From: Lojkania enalia
Taxonomy: Eukaryota > Ascomycota > Dothideomycetes > Pleosporales
Assembly (NCBI GenBank): GCA_010094045.1
Contig: ML986630.1
Location: 101,156 to 165,155, forward strand
DNA: 64,000 nucleotides
Reading direction: 5' to 3'
The position numbers were made by a program, and so were the translations under genes. A model generated the notes under the pieces. The model was given only the letters and a program-made list of their open reading frames with translations, was not told where the DNA came from and did no database searches. Within the stretch, counting starts at the first letter, position 1; each line of letters starts with the position of its first letter. Positions 37,037-48,600 of the stretch are shown in pieces.

Positions 37037-38149
37037 CGTACTAACGTTACTTCCGCCGCTTAGGTTACTAGCAAATTTTACGCTTCCCGACGGAACTAAG
37101 CTTATAGTACCCTTTAAGCTATCAGTTAAGTAGGATCCTAAAGTAGGGGTAAGTACTATATTCTTATAGTATAGGTAATAGCTAACATTTCGCTTAGATC
37201 GAAGTCACGTTACTAGAGTTGTTAATCCTAGAATATTTGGGACCCTTAGAAAGTAGCACTAGAATAGGCGGACGATAATAAAAGGTTTTAGTAGTAGATA
37301 AGAGTAAGTTAAACTGTTTATTAATAGTTACCAATAAACTCGCTCTACTAAGTCCTACTTTAGAAGACCCGTTGTCTATAAATCCGGCTCTTATTGCGAT
37401 CGCCCTCATCCTTATAGAACCAAATTAGTAGATTGATCTTTCCTACCCCCGTTTACGCCCCTTTCTTCTAGTCTTAGGATAGGTAGATTTTAAGTTTAAA
37501 TTAGAGGTAGTTAGGTATAGATTTTATAGGTTAGAGCTTCTTAGTCAATTTCCCCATTTCGAAAACCACGTAAAGGTGTATAAGTCTCTTCTATTGCCTT
37601 ATACGCTAAGAAAATATCTCTTCTACTTCCTCTGCTTAATTTATACCCTTATACTATGTTTATATAGATATAGACGCTACTACTTAAAAGGATCAGCGTG
37701 GATCTTTAAAGCTTTACAAGTTTAGATATATTAGCTGTAGATTAGTCGATAACTTTAAGAATAAAAAATATAGTGTTAAAATTCCTATTCCCCGTAACTA
37801 GATAAAATAAAACCCGTTAGAGCGTATGCTCTTTTATCTTTTACATAGATAGCTCTTAAAGATCCCTTTCAGTGCCGCTGTTATAACCCCTAAGGGGCTT
37901 TTATACTAAGTAAGGGGCTGCATGTATATATTCCGTTAGTTCTTATAAGCTAAATATATTCTACCTAAATTAACTATCTTATATTAATATTTTTACAGTT
38001 TAATTAAAGTTATATTTATTTATTTTAAAGTTTTATAGTATAGATATTTGTTACATCTAGGATAGGGTATAAATCTACCAACTTCCGCAATTACAACTAA
38101 AACTACGCGCGGATACTTGCCAATAAAACTAGTAACATCAGGCCTTATT
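37037..38149. other. No gene recognised
   Basis: AT-rich spacer. The antisense 71-codon frame at 37,194-37,409 shows no family features. Confidence 0.4.
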
Positions 38150-39223
38150 AACTTTACTACAATTCTTAGCGCGGAGGATTAGGGGAGTCCGAAAGGTTAT
38201 ATAATATAATTAATACGCTCTACTTACTTTATAATAGGAATTCTATTCTTATACTAAGATAACTAACGCAAATTTATCACAATCACCGAGAAATTAATAG
38301 TCTATCTCGAAATCTGTGCTAAGTTTTAGAGGCTTCCGGTTGACCTACACTATTATATATTCGTTATCGCCCGACTTTACCTTTTTATAGAGCTCCTCTA
38401 CAAAGTTCCTTAGATCACCAATCTCTAACCTTATCCCTACTATAATAACCGCGTTAATAGGCTAATATAGATCATTATTAAAAGCTGTTAAGATCTCTAA
38501 CTCCTCGGGACTGTATTCTCCGTAAAGCAGTATATTTGGTTGAAGTCTACTAGTAGAGCGTTGTTATTTACCCTCCAGCTTATACTACCTCTACTCTTTT
38601 TCGCAAATTAAGTAGTATTTATTTACTAGTTGAGGAAATAACTCTACTGTAACACGAAAAGTATGCGAGGAACGAATCCTACATCTAAGTATATCGACCC
38701 GACTATAAAGCATTACTATTTTCTAAGATAGTAATAGAAGCCTATTACTGCGGCAGTTGATATTTTAAGTATAATATTATCGTACGCGACTATACTAAGC
38801 TTATACTTCTATAAGACGATTAAGTAATATAAAGTTAGAGCTCGAAGTAGATTTAAATATAGCTAATAGTTAGTTATACAACTAGATAGCTCGCTTAGAA
38901 ATATAGTATATAGATAAGTAGAATAGATTCCGGCTTAACATTTTAGTCTTTAAAAAACTGCGGAAGTCGTCTACTACAGCTAAATTAGGATACCCTTCGA
39001 GTAGAAATGAATAGGTTTAAAACTTACCGCCCGTATTAGTAGAAATTCCAGCCCTACTAATAATTACGATATTTCTCTTTGTACTTAACTCCTTCTTTAG
39101 TCGTTCTATTTATAATAAGCTTTCAACTGATGCATTTAAAATGTAGCCAGATCTATTTTTTCTAACTTTCTGGACGCGTAAACAGTTCTATTAGTAGAAT
39201 CGTAAAAGTGGTTGCTTCGCCAT
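38150..39223 (-). pseudogene. SIR2-type NAD-dependent deacetylase, RIP-broken
   Basis: Sirtuins remove acyl groups from lysines using NAD+. From the ATG at 39,223 the minus strand reads MAKQPLLRFY, then ELSTKRNIVIISRAGISTNT (normally GAGIS..) near 39,090-39,031. After a 54-bp intron (38,974-39,027) it continues DDFRSFLKTKMLSRNLF, i.e. the NAD-binding GAGIST..GIPDFRS motif with Val-Asp in place of Ile-Pro. Further on are YYISKRAI.LYN (near 38,890), YT.NINCRS (normally YTQNID, near 38,765), NILLYGEYSPEELEILTAF (near 38,540-38,480) and VIIVGIRLEIGDLRNFVEEL (near 38,445; normally VGTSL). Nearly all sirtuin landmarks are present in order. The length (about 340 codons) is a single catalytic domain. 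Confidence 0.78.
38974..39027 (-). other. Intron in the SIR2 pseudogene
   Basis: 54 bp on the minus strand, beginning GTAAGT, with TATCCTAATTT as branch point and ending CTGTAG. Its removal joins GISTNTG to VDDFRSF in frame. Confidence 0.7.
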
Positions 39224-42125
39224 TTTAACGTTAAAGATAGTATTATATAAAGCGCTGAATTAGGGTTAGAGTTAAAGAAGAAAAGAGCTGGAAGAACAGA
39301 AAAGAATACATGTTATAAAATGGGAGAAGGCCTTATTTATACCGCAGATACGCATGACGGGCCTAAAGTAGTAACTAGAGCACAGCTATAGTCTACTTCA
39401 TATATAACCTACCGTTTCTATACTAGCTATATATAAGATTAGACTCTAACTGGAAGCTAAAGGTTATAGTATTTTAAAGGATCCTTTTAAGTTAATACCT
39501 GTAGAGTAATAAGCTAAGCTAGTAAAAATAAGCTTTAGAGGTAGAGAAGCTTCTATAATAGATTTAGTCCTTTAACGTCTGTAGTATTAAGCGCTAAGTT
39601 TAGCTCAGCCCTTTCTAATATATAGCTAATAGGCTGTACTTAGGCAGTAGATCCTCCTAACCGTAATGCTAGTAAAGAACGCCAACTAATTGTCTCTTAA
39701 AGCTGGAGCGGCAGTAAATTCCTAGCTAAAACCTATTAGGACAGCTTATAGGCTAAGCAGCTCTTAAGTTCTTAATAACTAGCGCTTAAGCGAGGCCTTA
39801 AGGGCTGAAGCTAGCTGGTATAATATGAACTAGAACACTCTAAATTCTGGTAGCCTCTACTAAGATTGGGGAGTAAGTATAGGTCCGCTCTTCTACGTAC
39901 TATAAGAGGTAGTAACGATGCTGGTTAAAGCTTTAAGTACGCTTACTCTAGTGGAGATAGAGCGGGCCGTATAATAGAATATAGGGGAACCTTAGTTGCT
40001 TTAAAGATGCTTAAAGTAGGTATAAATTACGTTGCTCTAATATATACCTTACTTCTACTAGGATATAATAAGCCTCTAGGTAGCTCCATCTCTTACGGAT
40101 GTTAGCTATACTGTTTTAAGGTGTATAAAAGAAGTATACTACGTTAAGTAGTTATACTTAAAATTAAGGCTAATACGGCCACAGTTATTATAGTATTAAA
40201 GCTATATATTATACTACCCCCCTTATCCGCGTTCTTAGAAGACTTGGTTTTAATATTAGCTGCCTTACTATACTAGGGATGACTCCTACTCCTATGCGGA
40301 GGTAAAATTGCGGCCTAGGAAATGAGAAGCCTTAGAGTAATAGATAGCGATGTCGTAGCAAGATACTTAAATAAGGTAGTATAGTACAGCATCTAAACTC
40401 AAAGCTGAAAATATAAGAATATTAGGCTGTACGTAACTATCTCGCCTATATAATATACAGTAGAGTATAAAGAGCTGATATATCTTAGGTTAGAGTTGTA
40501 TCTAGCATATTATTTAATAAACTAATAGAGAGGCCTATAGAATTTCAACCGTTAGGTTTAAATAGCCTCTTTCAGTATAGACGGTCACGAATTAAATAAT
40601 ACAGTTCTCGATAGCCAACTCTGTAATAGTAGGGTAATCAATTCTATTTTCGTTAATCGAGATAGAAGGCAACTAATTTATATGTAGGGAACCTTACTAT
40701 CTATAGAGAATAAAGACGGCGCAATTCCTAAAGATTAACCGAAGGGGTATAGCGAGATACTATTACTATAGTCTATAGATATAGTCCTGTCTAGCCTAAT
40801 CTATAAGTACTTCGTTATAGGGCTAGAGTTTATTTAAGCTTATATGTTGTAGTCGCCCGCCGCTATTTTAACCACTTAAGCGCAAGATTGATGAATTAGA
40901 GTAAGAGCTATCCAATATTCAAGACGGAGTTATTACTCTAGAAAGAGCGAAAGATAAGACAATAATATATATTAATGAGCGAACGGAGAATATATAGAAG
41001 AAGAGGCGTAGGGTAGAAAAGGAGACACGTTTATAAGGACGTAAAGTACGAGGTCGGGTGGCGGAGAATATTATCTCCGGCAAATAGGAGCGCTGAACAC
41101 ATCCGATTAATTTACCGATTAGAATATATTTAGCCTAGTTCTCATCAGGCTGACCCTTAATTAATCTATCTTACCCAGCATATTTCTTTAAAGCCTTTAA
41201 GCCTAATTTAATAATTTAGGCGAAAGTAGAGTTTGTAGTAACTTACGCAGCTTAAGTTCGTGATAACTCTAACCTTATAGGTACCTAAGCTAACGTTACT
41301 CCCGGTCGAATAATAGTTAGTAGATGTATATTAGAAAAGACGTTTTCGTTCTCTTTAGATAATAATTTTAATGTTACATTATTAATTTACTATTAACTAA
41401 GATTACTCTACACTTAAACTAAGCAGCTATATTATGCTAAATTTTAAGCTCTCTAACGCGCGCTAGACGCTTATAATTATCTAAATCTCTAAGCTTAAAA
41501 TAAGTTGTATCTAAAAATAGTAGTTTCTAATTAGAGACTTTAGAGCTAGTTTTAGGCTTATTACTAGTACCTAAACTAGTACCTTTTACTCTCGTTATAG
41601 TATTACGTAATATCGTCTTATATAATACAATTATCCCCTCTCTCTAAGGAAACTTACGTCGTGGAGGATAAAAAGTGCTAATTAAGTTAAGCTATAAATA
41701 TAAGAAGTATACATTTTAGCAAAATTTTGATAGATTAAAGAAAGGATATATAGTTCTAATTATCTAAAAGATTAAGAACTGCGTCTATTCTCGGTTTATC
41801 TTTTAATTCCTAAGGGGAAATCAGTAGTAAAATATCCAATTACTACTATTTTAAATTCTCTATAATATATATAGCTTATATAACCCTAAAAATTTATAAA
41901 GTTATATAAACTTGTGCTATATAAAGCTAACTTAGCAACCAGGTAGCTGTAGGCTAGATATTAAACTCTATAAAAGCTTGATCCTAATTAGACATCTATA
42001 TAATTTCAGACTTAACTATAGCCCTATCTATAAGATTCAGCCTTGCAATACTATACGGGGATAAGAATACGTTATCTGCATAAGTTCCGTAGATCTAAGG
42101 TAGTCTAGAACTAGGATATATATAT
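39224..42125. other. Mostly unassigned; possible coding remnant at about 40,560-41,110
   Basis: Between 40,560 and 41,110 on the plus strand there is protein-like text. It includes RPIEFQPLGLNSLFQYRRSR near 40,535 and a charged, possibly coiled tail, NIQDGVITLERAKDKTI (near 40,915) to ERTENI.KKRRRVEKETR. I cannot assign it. The rest is AT-rich with no recognisable family, and the right border of the Starship-like region may lie here. Confidence 0.35.
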
Positions 42126-44821
42126 AGGCACCTTAACGCGTTTACGTAAAACGTTATATCGTTTAACGCGTTAAGGCCTAATTATATCGTTTAAATCGTT
42201 TAGCGTTTTAGTATTATTATAACGTTTAAATAATATAAGAACGATATAAGGGCCTTAGCATATTTACTTTTTATAGAAAATTCTTAACTGGCTACAGCTC
42301 CTTTAGATCCAGCTTATTTAACCTCAATTCTTCGATTAATTGCCCTATATGTATTAAGATGTTGTCCGATATCTTATTATTTGTAAGTTTATCAATCTAT
42401 ATATTATCTAGACCTTCAATACCACTCTATTTCAACGCTATAATACATATAGAAAATGTTCAATCAGAAAATCTAAAGTGTAAAAGATTAAAGATCTATT
42501 ATATTTATAGGTTCTATACTGTATAGGCTAGTTCGCATCGAGTTAATACTATTAACTATATTATCTCGAGGCACCCGTTTCCTGGCGGCTCATCTTAAAC
42601 GCCTCAAACACATCAGCGGGATATTACGTCTATATTAACGTCCATTTCATCCTATAGTACTCTCTATAATAGTTTTAATAAGTAGAAGTATCGCGAAACT
42701 CTTATCAGACTACTTACTCGGCGTCGATTACCCTTTTCGGTAGTAGAATAGGATGAGCTAAAGGATATAATACTCGCTGGCAACTATATAATTGGGGACC
42801 TTCTTATTACGTCCCGTCGGACAGTAGTACGATATATTGCTTCGAATTATTCCCTTTACCGCGAGCAGCTTAAGGCTAATCTTTTATCAGTAAGAGGGCC
42901 TATTTATATCTCTACTAATCTCTAGACATCTCCCTATTAATCCGCTCTCCTCGCAATTTATATATAATAGGTCAGCAGCAACTATACCATCTAGAAGGCT
43001 CTTTTAGCTCTACCGGAATGCCGATATTCCTACTCTAGAGAGAAGTAGGTACAGCTTATCCTAGAGACTCTTAAGACTTTTAACATCCTGCGTCAACTCG
43101 ACTATTATACTAGAGATAATGCTTCCTCAAATAATACCTGTCTAAAGTACTTTAAATAGTTTTTATAGGATAAGTATACGGTTCGTATATTAATTAAAGT
43201 GCAGACTAGAACTAACCAATAACTATAATATAGGTTGAATTTAATGCTAAATAACGCTGGATCTGATATATTATATATATTATTAATCTATTACTTTAAG
43301 CCTTTTTACTTGCGTCTTCGCGGGAGGCTTTTATAGCTACCCTCGCTACTGCTACCAATATCTCTAGAGAAGAGCTACTCGTCCAGTTTTCTAACGCGCT
43401 TAACTATTAATAGTAGAAGCTCTAAGAAGAGTATTAAGATTTATAGAAAGTACGCTAGAGCTAGTGTACCTAACTTTATACTTAGAGAAGAGGAATCTAA
43501 GGTCGTTAGAGCTTAATAGACGATGAATTTACTAGCGTCGATAATATACCTACCTTATATAAAGTCTATCAGTTATGTATCTAGCTGCGTAGCTCAACTC
43601 TTTATACTAGTGTTTAGGAGGATGCTATAGGTCTATAGCTGGGTATTAATAATAAAACTAAGTAGTCGTTGTAGTATTAGATTATCGATTAAGTTCTCTA
43701 AAAGATTAATAATATTAAACTATTTATACTTAACTACGCGGATAATCTAGGCGATATATATCTTGATAATAACGATTAGAGTATACTAGAGAAAGTACAT
43801 ACATTTTTACAGCTATTTACTTCAGCTACTCTCTATAAAGAAGGTGATAGAGCCTTAATCTTATCATCCCTTAAACTGATGGACTCTCTCCTCGTCTATT
43901 ATAAGAAGAATAAGGTAAGCCGAGTACGTAGCTTAAGTCTAGTACTAACGTTTCTATAGGAGCGCTATTTTCAGCCTGAGGATTATAATGCTCGCATGCT
44001 CCGAGCGATTAAGATAGGATGGTTCGTACTCGACAAATACTATACTATAACTAAAGAAGCTCCTGTATATACTGCTACTCTTCTTCTTAATCCCAGCTAC
44101 CGAGTTGCCTATCTTAAGAAGAATTGGCTAGAGTAATAGTATAAGCCTGTAATTATGGCTGCCCGCAGTATTTAGGAGGTAAAATTTAAGGATCGACGCC
44201 CTCTAAAGCGTCCTACAAGTTCTAATACTATACCTCCTCCCCCGAAGCGCTAAGCTGTTGTTCTTAATCAACTTCTCGAGTTAATAGAAGCTATAACAAG
44301 CGATTCGTATACTAAAGATAACTTTATAGCCTTTATTAAGTAGCCTACATTTCGTATTAATTATATACCTCTTAAATAGTAGTATAAAGAGGACTAGCGG
44401 CGATCTTATCCCCGTCTTAGTTAAATAGCTATGGAGATCCTCTTAATCCTACCAGAGTTATTAGAACTAGAGCGTACTTTCTTACGCGTAAGGAGAACAT
44501 ATTTATAGAATTGCTCTTATCTTATGTGCCTCAATATCCAGAGAATTGAGTATATTAGCAGCTGGTTGCGAGAAGGTTATATTTGGCCTAGTTCTACTAA
44601 TAGGATAGGTATACCTCTAGGGCCCGTACTAGAGGATGAACTAGAGGAGATTGATGATAATACTGCGGACCAGATTAAATAGATATAGTATATATATAGC
44701 TACTGAATTTTATATCGTTCTTATATTGTTTATATTATTTAAACGTTAAACGTTTTAAGATAGAGCGTTTTTTTCTAAAATGTTTTAGTATTCGGAAAAA
44801 ACGATATAAAATAATATACCC
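42126..44821 (+). mobile_element. hAT-family DNA transposon, RIP-inactivated
   Basis: A broken transposase reads KRLKIYYIYRFY...SSHRVNTINYIIS (about 42,483-42,566), resembling a BED-type DNA-binding finger with its Cys changed to Tyr. Then come ITSRRTVVRYIASNYSLYRE, GPIYISTNL.TSPY (first catalytic Asp, now Asn) and QLDYYTRDNASSNNT. The C-terminal dimerisation region follows: RRSYPRLS.IAMEILLI then ELERTFLRVRRTYL near 44,400-44,510 (normally SAEPERVFSG.RRT). The ends carry related subterminal repeats: aacgtttaaataatataag at about 42,221 and its complement near 44,730, plus gatataa words. Target duplication looks AT-rich and is ambiguous. The final stop is at about 44,680. Resembles Restless-like fungal hATs. 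Confidence 0.8.
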
Positions 44822-45661
44822 ATATATAGAAGGAGATAGAAAAATATCCCTGTTAGATAGAGCCAACGAGCGATTAGACTATAAGTCCTCGGATCTAGCC
44901 AGCCCAAAAATAGGTCTAAGAATAGATTTTTCTCTTACTAGAGTAGATAAGTAAGAATACTAAATAAAATGTAATAGAAGACGTTAATTAAAATGTTTTA
45001 TAACTCCTTAAGAAGTTTATTTAGAGCTATAGTATATTTATAGCGTTCTTTACAGCATCGCGAGACACTATAGTAAATTAACTACTAGACTAAAAATACG
45101 AATCTATACCTAGCTATAGTATATTGTAGTTTATATACTAACAGATATATAGTGTCGCGAGATAGAACTACGCTTCGAACTTCTAGAACCTCTCTATTAT
45201 AATTATTTTATTACGCCTCCTATTAGTATTATTGCCTATTAATCTAACGTCCCTTACTATATAGTAAGATATACTGTGTGGCGAGATAAACGAGGGGTAC
45301 TTTAACTTTTAGCAACCGGAAAGCCCATGCGCATAATAAATATTACTATAATTCTACGAAAATAATCTACTATAGCTAATTCTAAATGTCTATAATCTCT
45401 TCTACCTAAAAATTACGTTTATATTATCGCTTTTACGCCTAACTTATACAGCATATTATATTGTAGTATAACAGGCTTTCCTCCCTATAGCGCCAACCTC
45501 AAGCCTTTTTCGCTCCAATTTTTTGTAGAATAGCCTTATTCTAGTCTTACAACCTCCCTCTTATACTAGAAAGTTATTATTGGCCCTATACGTGCTGCAG
45601 GGCGCGATTTTATATAGGGCCGCCCCGTTGATAGGTACTTCTAGCAAAAGCGAATCCCCGA
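44822..45661. other. Spacer with a small inverted repeat, no gene
   Basis: No coding frame is recognised. An imperfect inverted repeat (tcgcgagacactatag at 45,058 against tatagtgtcgcgaga near 45,148) brackets about 105 bp, and a related word (actgtgtggcgagata) recurs near 45,270. This could be a miniature element remnant. Confidence 0.4.
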
Positions 45662-48600
45662 TCTTAGCTCTTTCTTTCTTTCTTTCTTTTATTTCTACAC
45701 CCTTTTAGGCCGCACTAGCCTATATAGGGATCTAGCTATTTAATATATACTAGATAGCTGATAATAGCTATAAGAGTAGAGATAATATATACGTTCAGGA
45801 CCTACTATCGCTATATTAAAGTCTGTTCTAGAGTAATACTCTTCTTACCGCTGGTAGAATATCTACGGTAATTGTCCTAAGTCCTATTTATATATACTCT
45901 CTCTATTTAATTACCTCTACATTTAATCTACCTATATCTTTAATAAAGGAAATAGTATCCTATACAATCTTTATTAATAGCTGCTACTTCTCTATTAGTC
46001 CGTCGAGTTCTTCAGACGAATATACGCTATATATTTTTACAACTATAAGGCTTCTATACTCCTCTTAACTCTAATATTACTATCTCTACTCGATTCACCT
46101 TAGATATACTAGTAGGAAGTATTCTATAGTTTCTTTCTAGCTGTACTTGTAAAGTTTATTATCCGCTTACCCAATCTTATATAAATAGCTGTTAAGCCTA
46201 TTATAGCCTCCCTGCAGCTGTACTAATATCTTTATATTAGTCTATTTAAGCCTATTATAAAGTTTCTATATATATTTTCCAGGAAGTACTGCGTCTAATT
46301 TCCTTAGATATCTAGCAACTTTTAACAACTAGAAGTGGGCTCGCTTTTATTCTATAGCATCTCTATCTGGTTTTTAACTTTCCTATAGTATAATTTTCCT
46401 GTTAATTAGGAGGTGACCCTCTTTTATAGCTAGATAGGCTAGGCTATATATAATCTCATTACCTTATAGGCCTAAATATACTAGTACTTAGTTAAACTAG
46501 ATTTCTAGCTATTATCGCTTAGCTGTTTAGAGTAAGATAAATATCTGTTATAATATTTCGCTCTTATATTAACTAGGTTATTTAAGGAGATATAATACCC
46601 TTTTACTATCTATTTTAATATAATATATAATAGCGCTAGAATAAAGACTATAGACTAGATCTTTGATAATAGTTTAGACTATAACTTAGATTACTTTAAG
46701 TTTAATCTACATCGGGTTTAGATTAGAGCCTTAATTAAGCGTAGCCGATATTTAGACGCTGAAAGGTAGTAGACTATAGATTTCTATACCTGCTAATCTA
46801 TATTATACCAATCTATTAGTATAAAAATTGATTGCTTTAAAGTTCTCTACTCTAACTTCTACTACCTCTAATACTTCTTCTTTACTTTGTATTAAAGTAT
46901 CTGCACTCTATTACTAGGGTAGCTTAGTAAACGCTGGAATTAGGTTAATTTTATTTCGGTTTATATAGCTATATCTAGCTGCTGTTGCTTCTAACGGTAA
47001 TAGAAATCTATTAGTCTAGTCTAGGTGATAGATAAGATACTAACTAATATAATGTAGGGGTTTATAATAAAGTTAGACCCAATTCTTTTATACCTATTTC
47101 TAAAGCTGGTCTTATAGATACTTTAACTCTACCTTAACTATTGCTGCGGCGAGGGCTACTAATTTAAATATCTCTGTAACTACTAATACCCTAATCTTTA
47201 TAGCTTAGTTAATACGGCTTTATATATATATCAACGAGTATAAAACCTATATTAGAGAGCTGTAGTTTATAACTAGAATAATTGTAGCTAGGAATAGTTA
47301 GCGAGCTGCTATAATATATAAGCTCTTTAAGTATTAAAGGGCGAGTACAGCCTTCTCTCTCTACTTAGCTACTTTTACTATATAGATATAGAATAATAAT
47401 TTTTAGTTAAAAATAATATCTAGTAGTTTAACTTTATATTTTAGCTGGACTGTTTAGCCTTAAAACCTTATACTTATCTTATTCTAGTAATAGCTACTAT
47501 TATAGGAGAAGTAGATTAGTTGTATTTTATTAGGCTTAAATATAGCGCCGCTTATCTTATACTAGTACTTAATTATTAGGATAATTTCGCCTCTAAGTTA
47601 ATTAATATTTCTGCGTATTATTAGGTTTAAAACCTAAACTATAAAATCGTTAATAAAGGCTATTTTTCTTATAGTACTTAAGAGCTTTCCAGCAATTAAA
47701 TTTATATTATAGAATAGAAAGAGGATAGATAATAAGAGTAAGCCCTGCAGGAGGCTTATATAGGTAATATCTATAGTCTCTAATTCTATACTATTAACTA
47801 TAACTAAGGCTTTCTATTTTAAATAGAAGTTATATATAAACTGTACTATTTAGATTAGAATTCTTTTTATATATAGCTTCTATTCGAGAATATCTTTATA
47901 AACTCTATTAAACGCTCTTTTAAGATTAAAACTAAATATAGTAACTACATATTTACGCTTCTAGGCTTAGTAGATATCTTTTATAACTAGTTATAGGGTA
48001 TTAATAGTAGAGTATTACTTTTAGGCTCTAAAGTAATATTTAGGTAGAAGACTATAGGTCTTATCTAGGTATAAAATTCTCTCTACTAGGACTAATTCTA
48101 GTACTTTTCTTAGAGTAGGTAAGAGTAAAATTAGCTAATATACTTTCACTAGTCTATAGTTACTTTTATTAAGCTTCTAAAGGGGTAGAATTCTAGCTAA
48201 TCTCTATAGGTAAGGAAAGTATTCTAGCTATATACTTACTCTAAATAGAGTAGTTATATAGTTACCTATATATAGCTATAGTATCTTCTAGACTATTACT
48301 AGTAACCTATTAGGGCCGGGGGCTTTATATAGTACCGCTCTTAGCACTAAATCGTAGATCTCCTCTTTTATAAACTCCTCCTAATATAGTAGTAGTAGTA
48401 TTATAGTCTATAAGATATATTCTTTAACCTATACTATTTAGCTAAAGAATTAGTTAATAAGCTTTTTAGAAATCCCTAAATTATCTATATAAAGGCCTTC
48501 TAAAGTTTCTAGTATTAGAATTAACCTAAATTAACTATTTTTAGTTAGATAAAAGTACTTAGCAATTTTCTAGATATTCTAACTTAAGTTTAGAAACTCC

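Noticed and set aside
45662..45700. ctttctttcttt run as a simple microsatellite
   Set aside because: It fits better as the reverse complement of a GAAA-type LINE tail, given its place at the 3' end of the minus-strand LINE.
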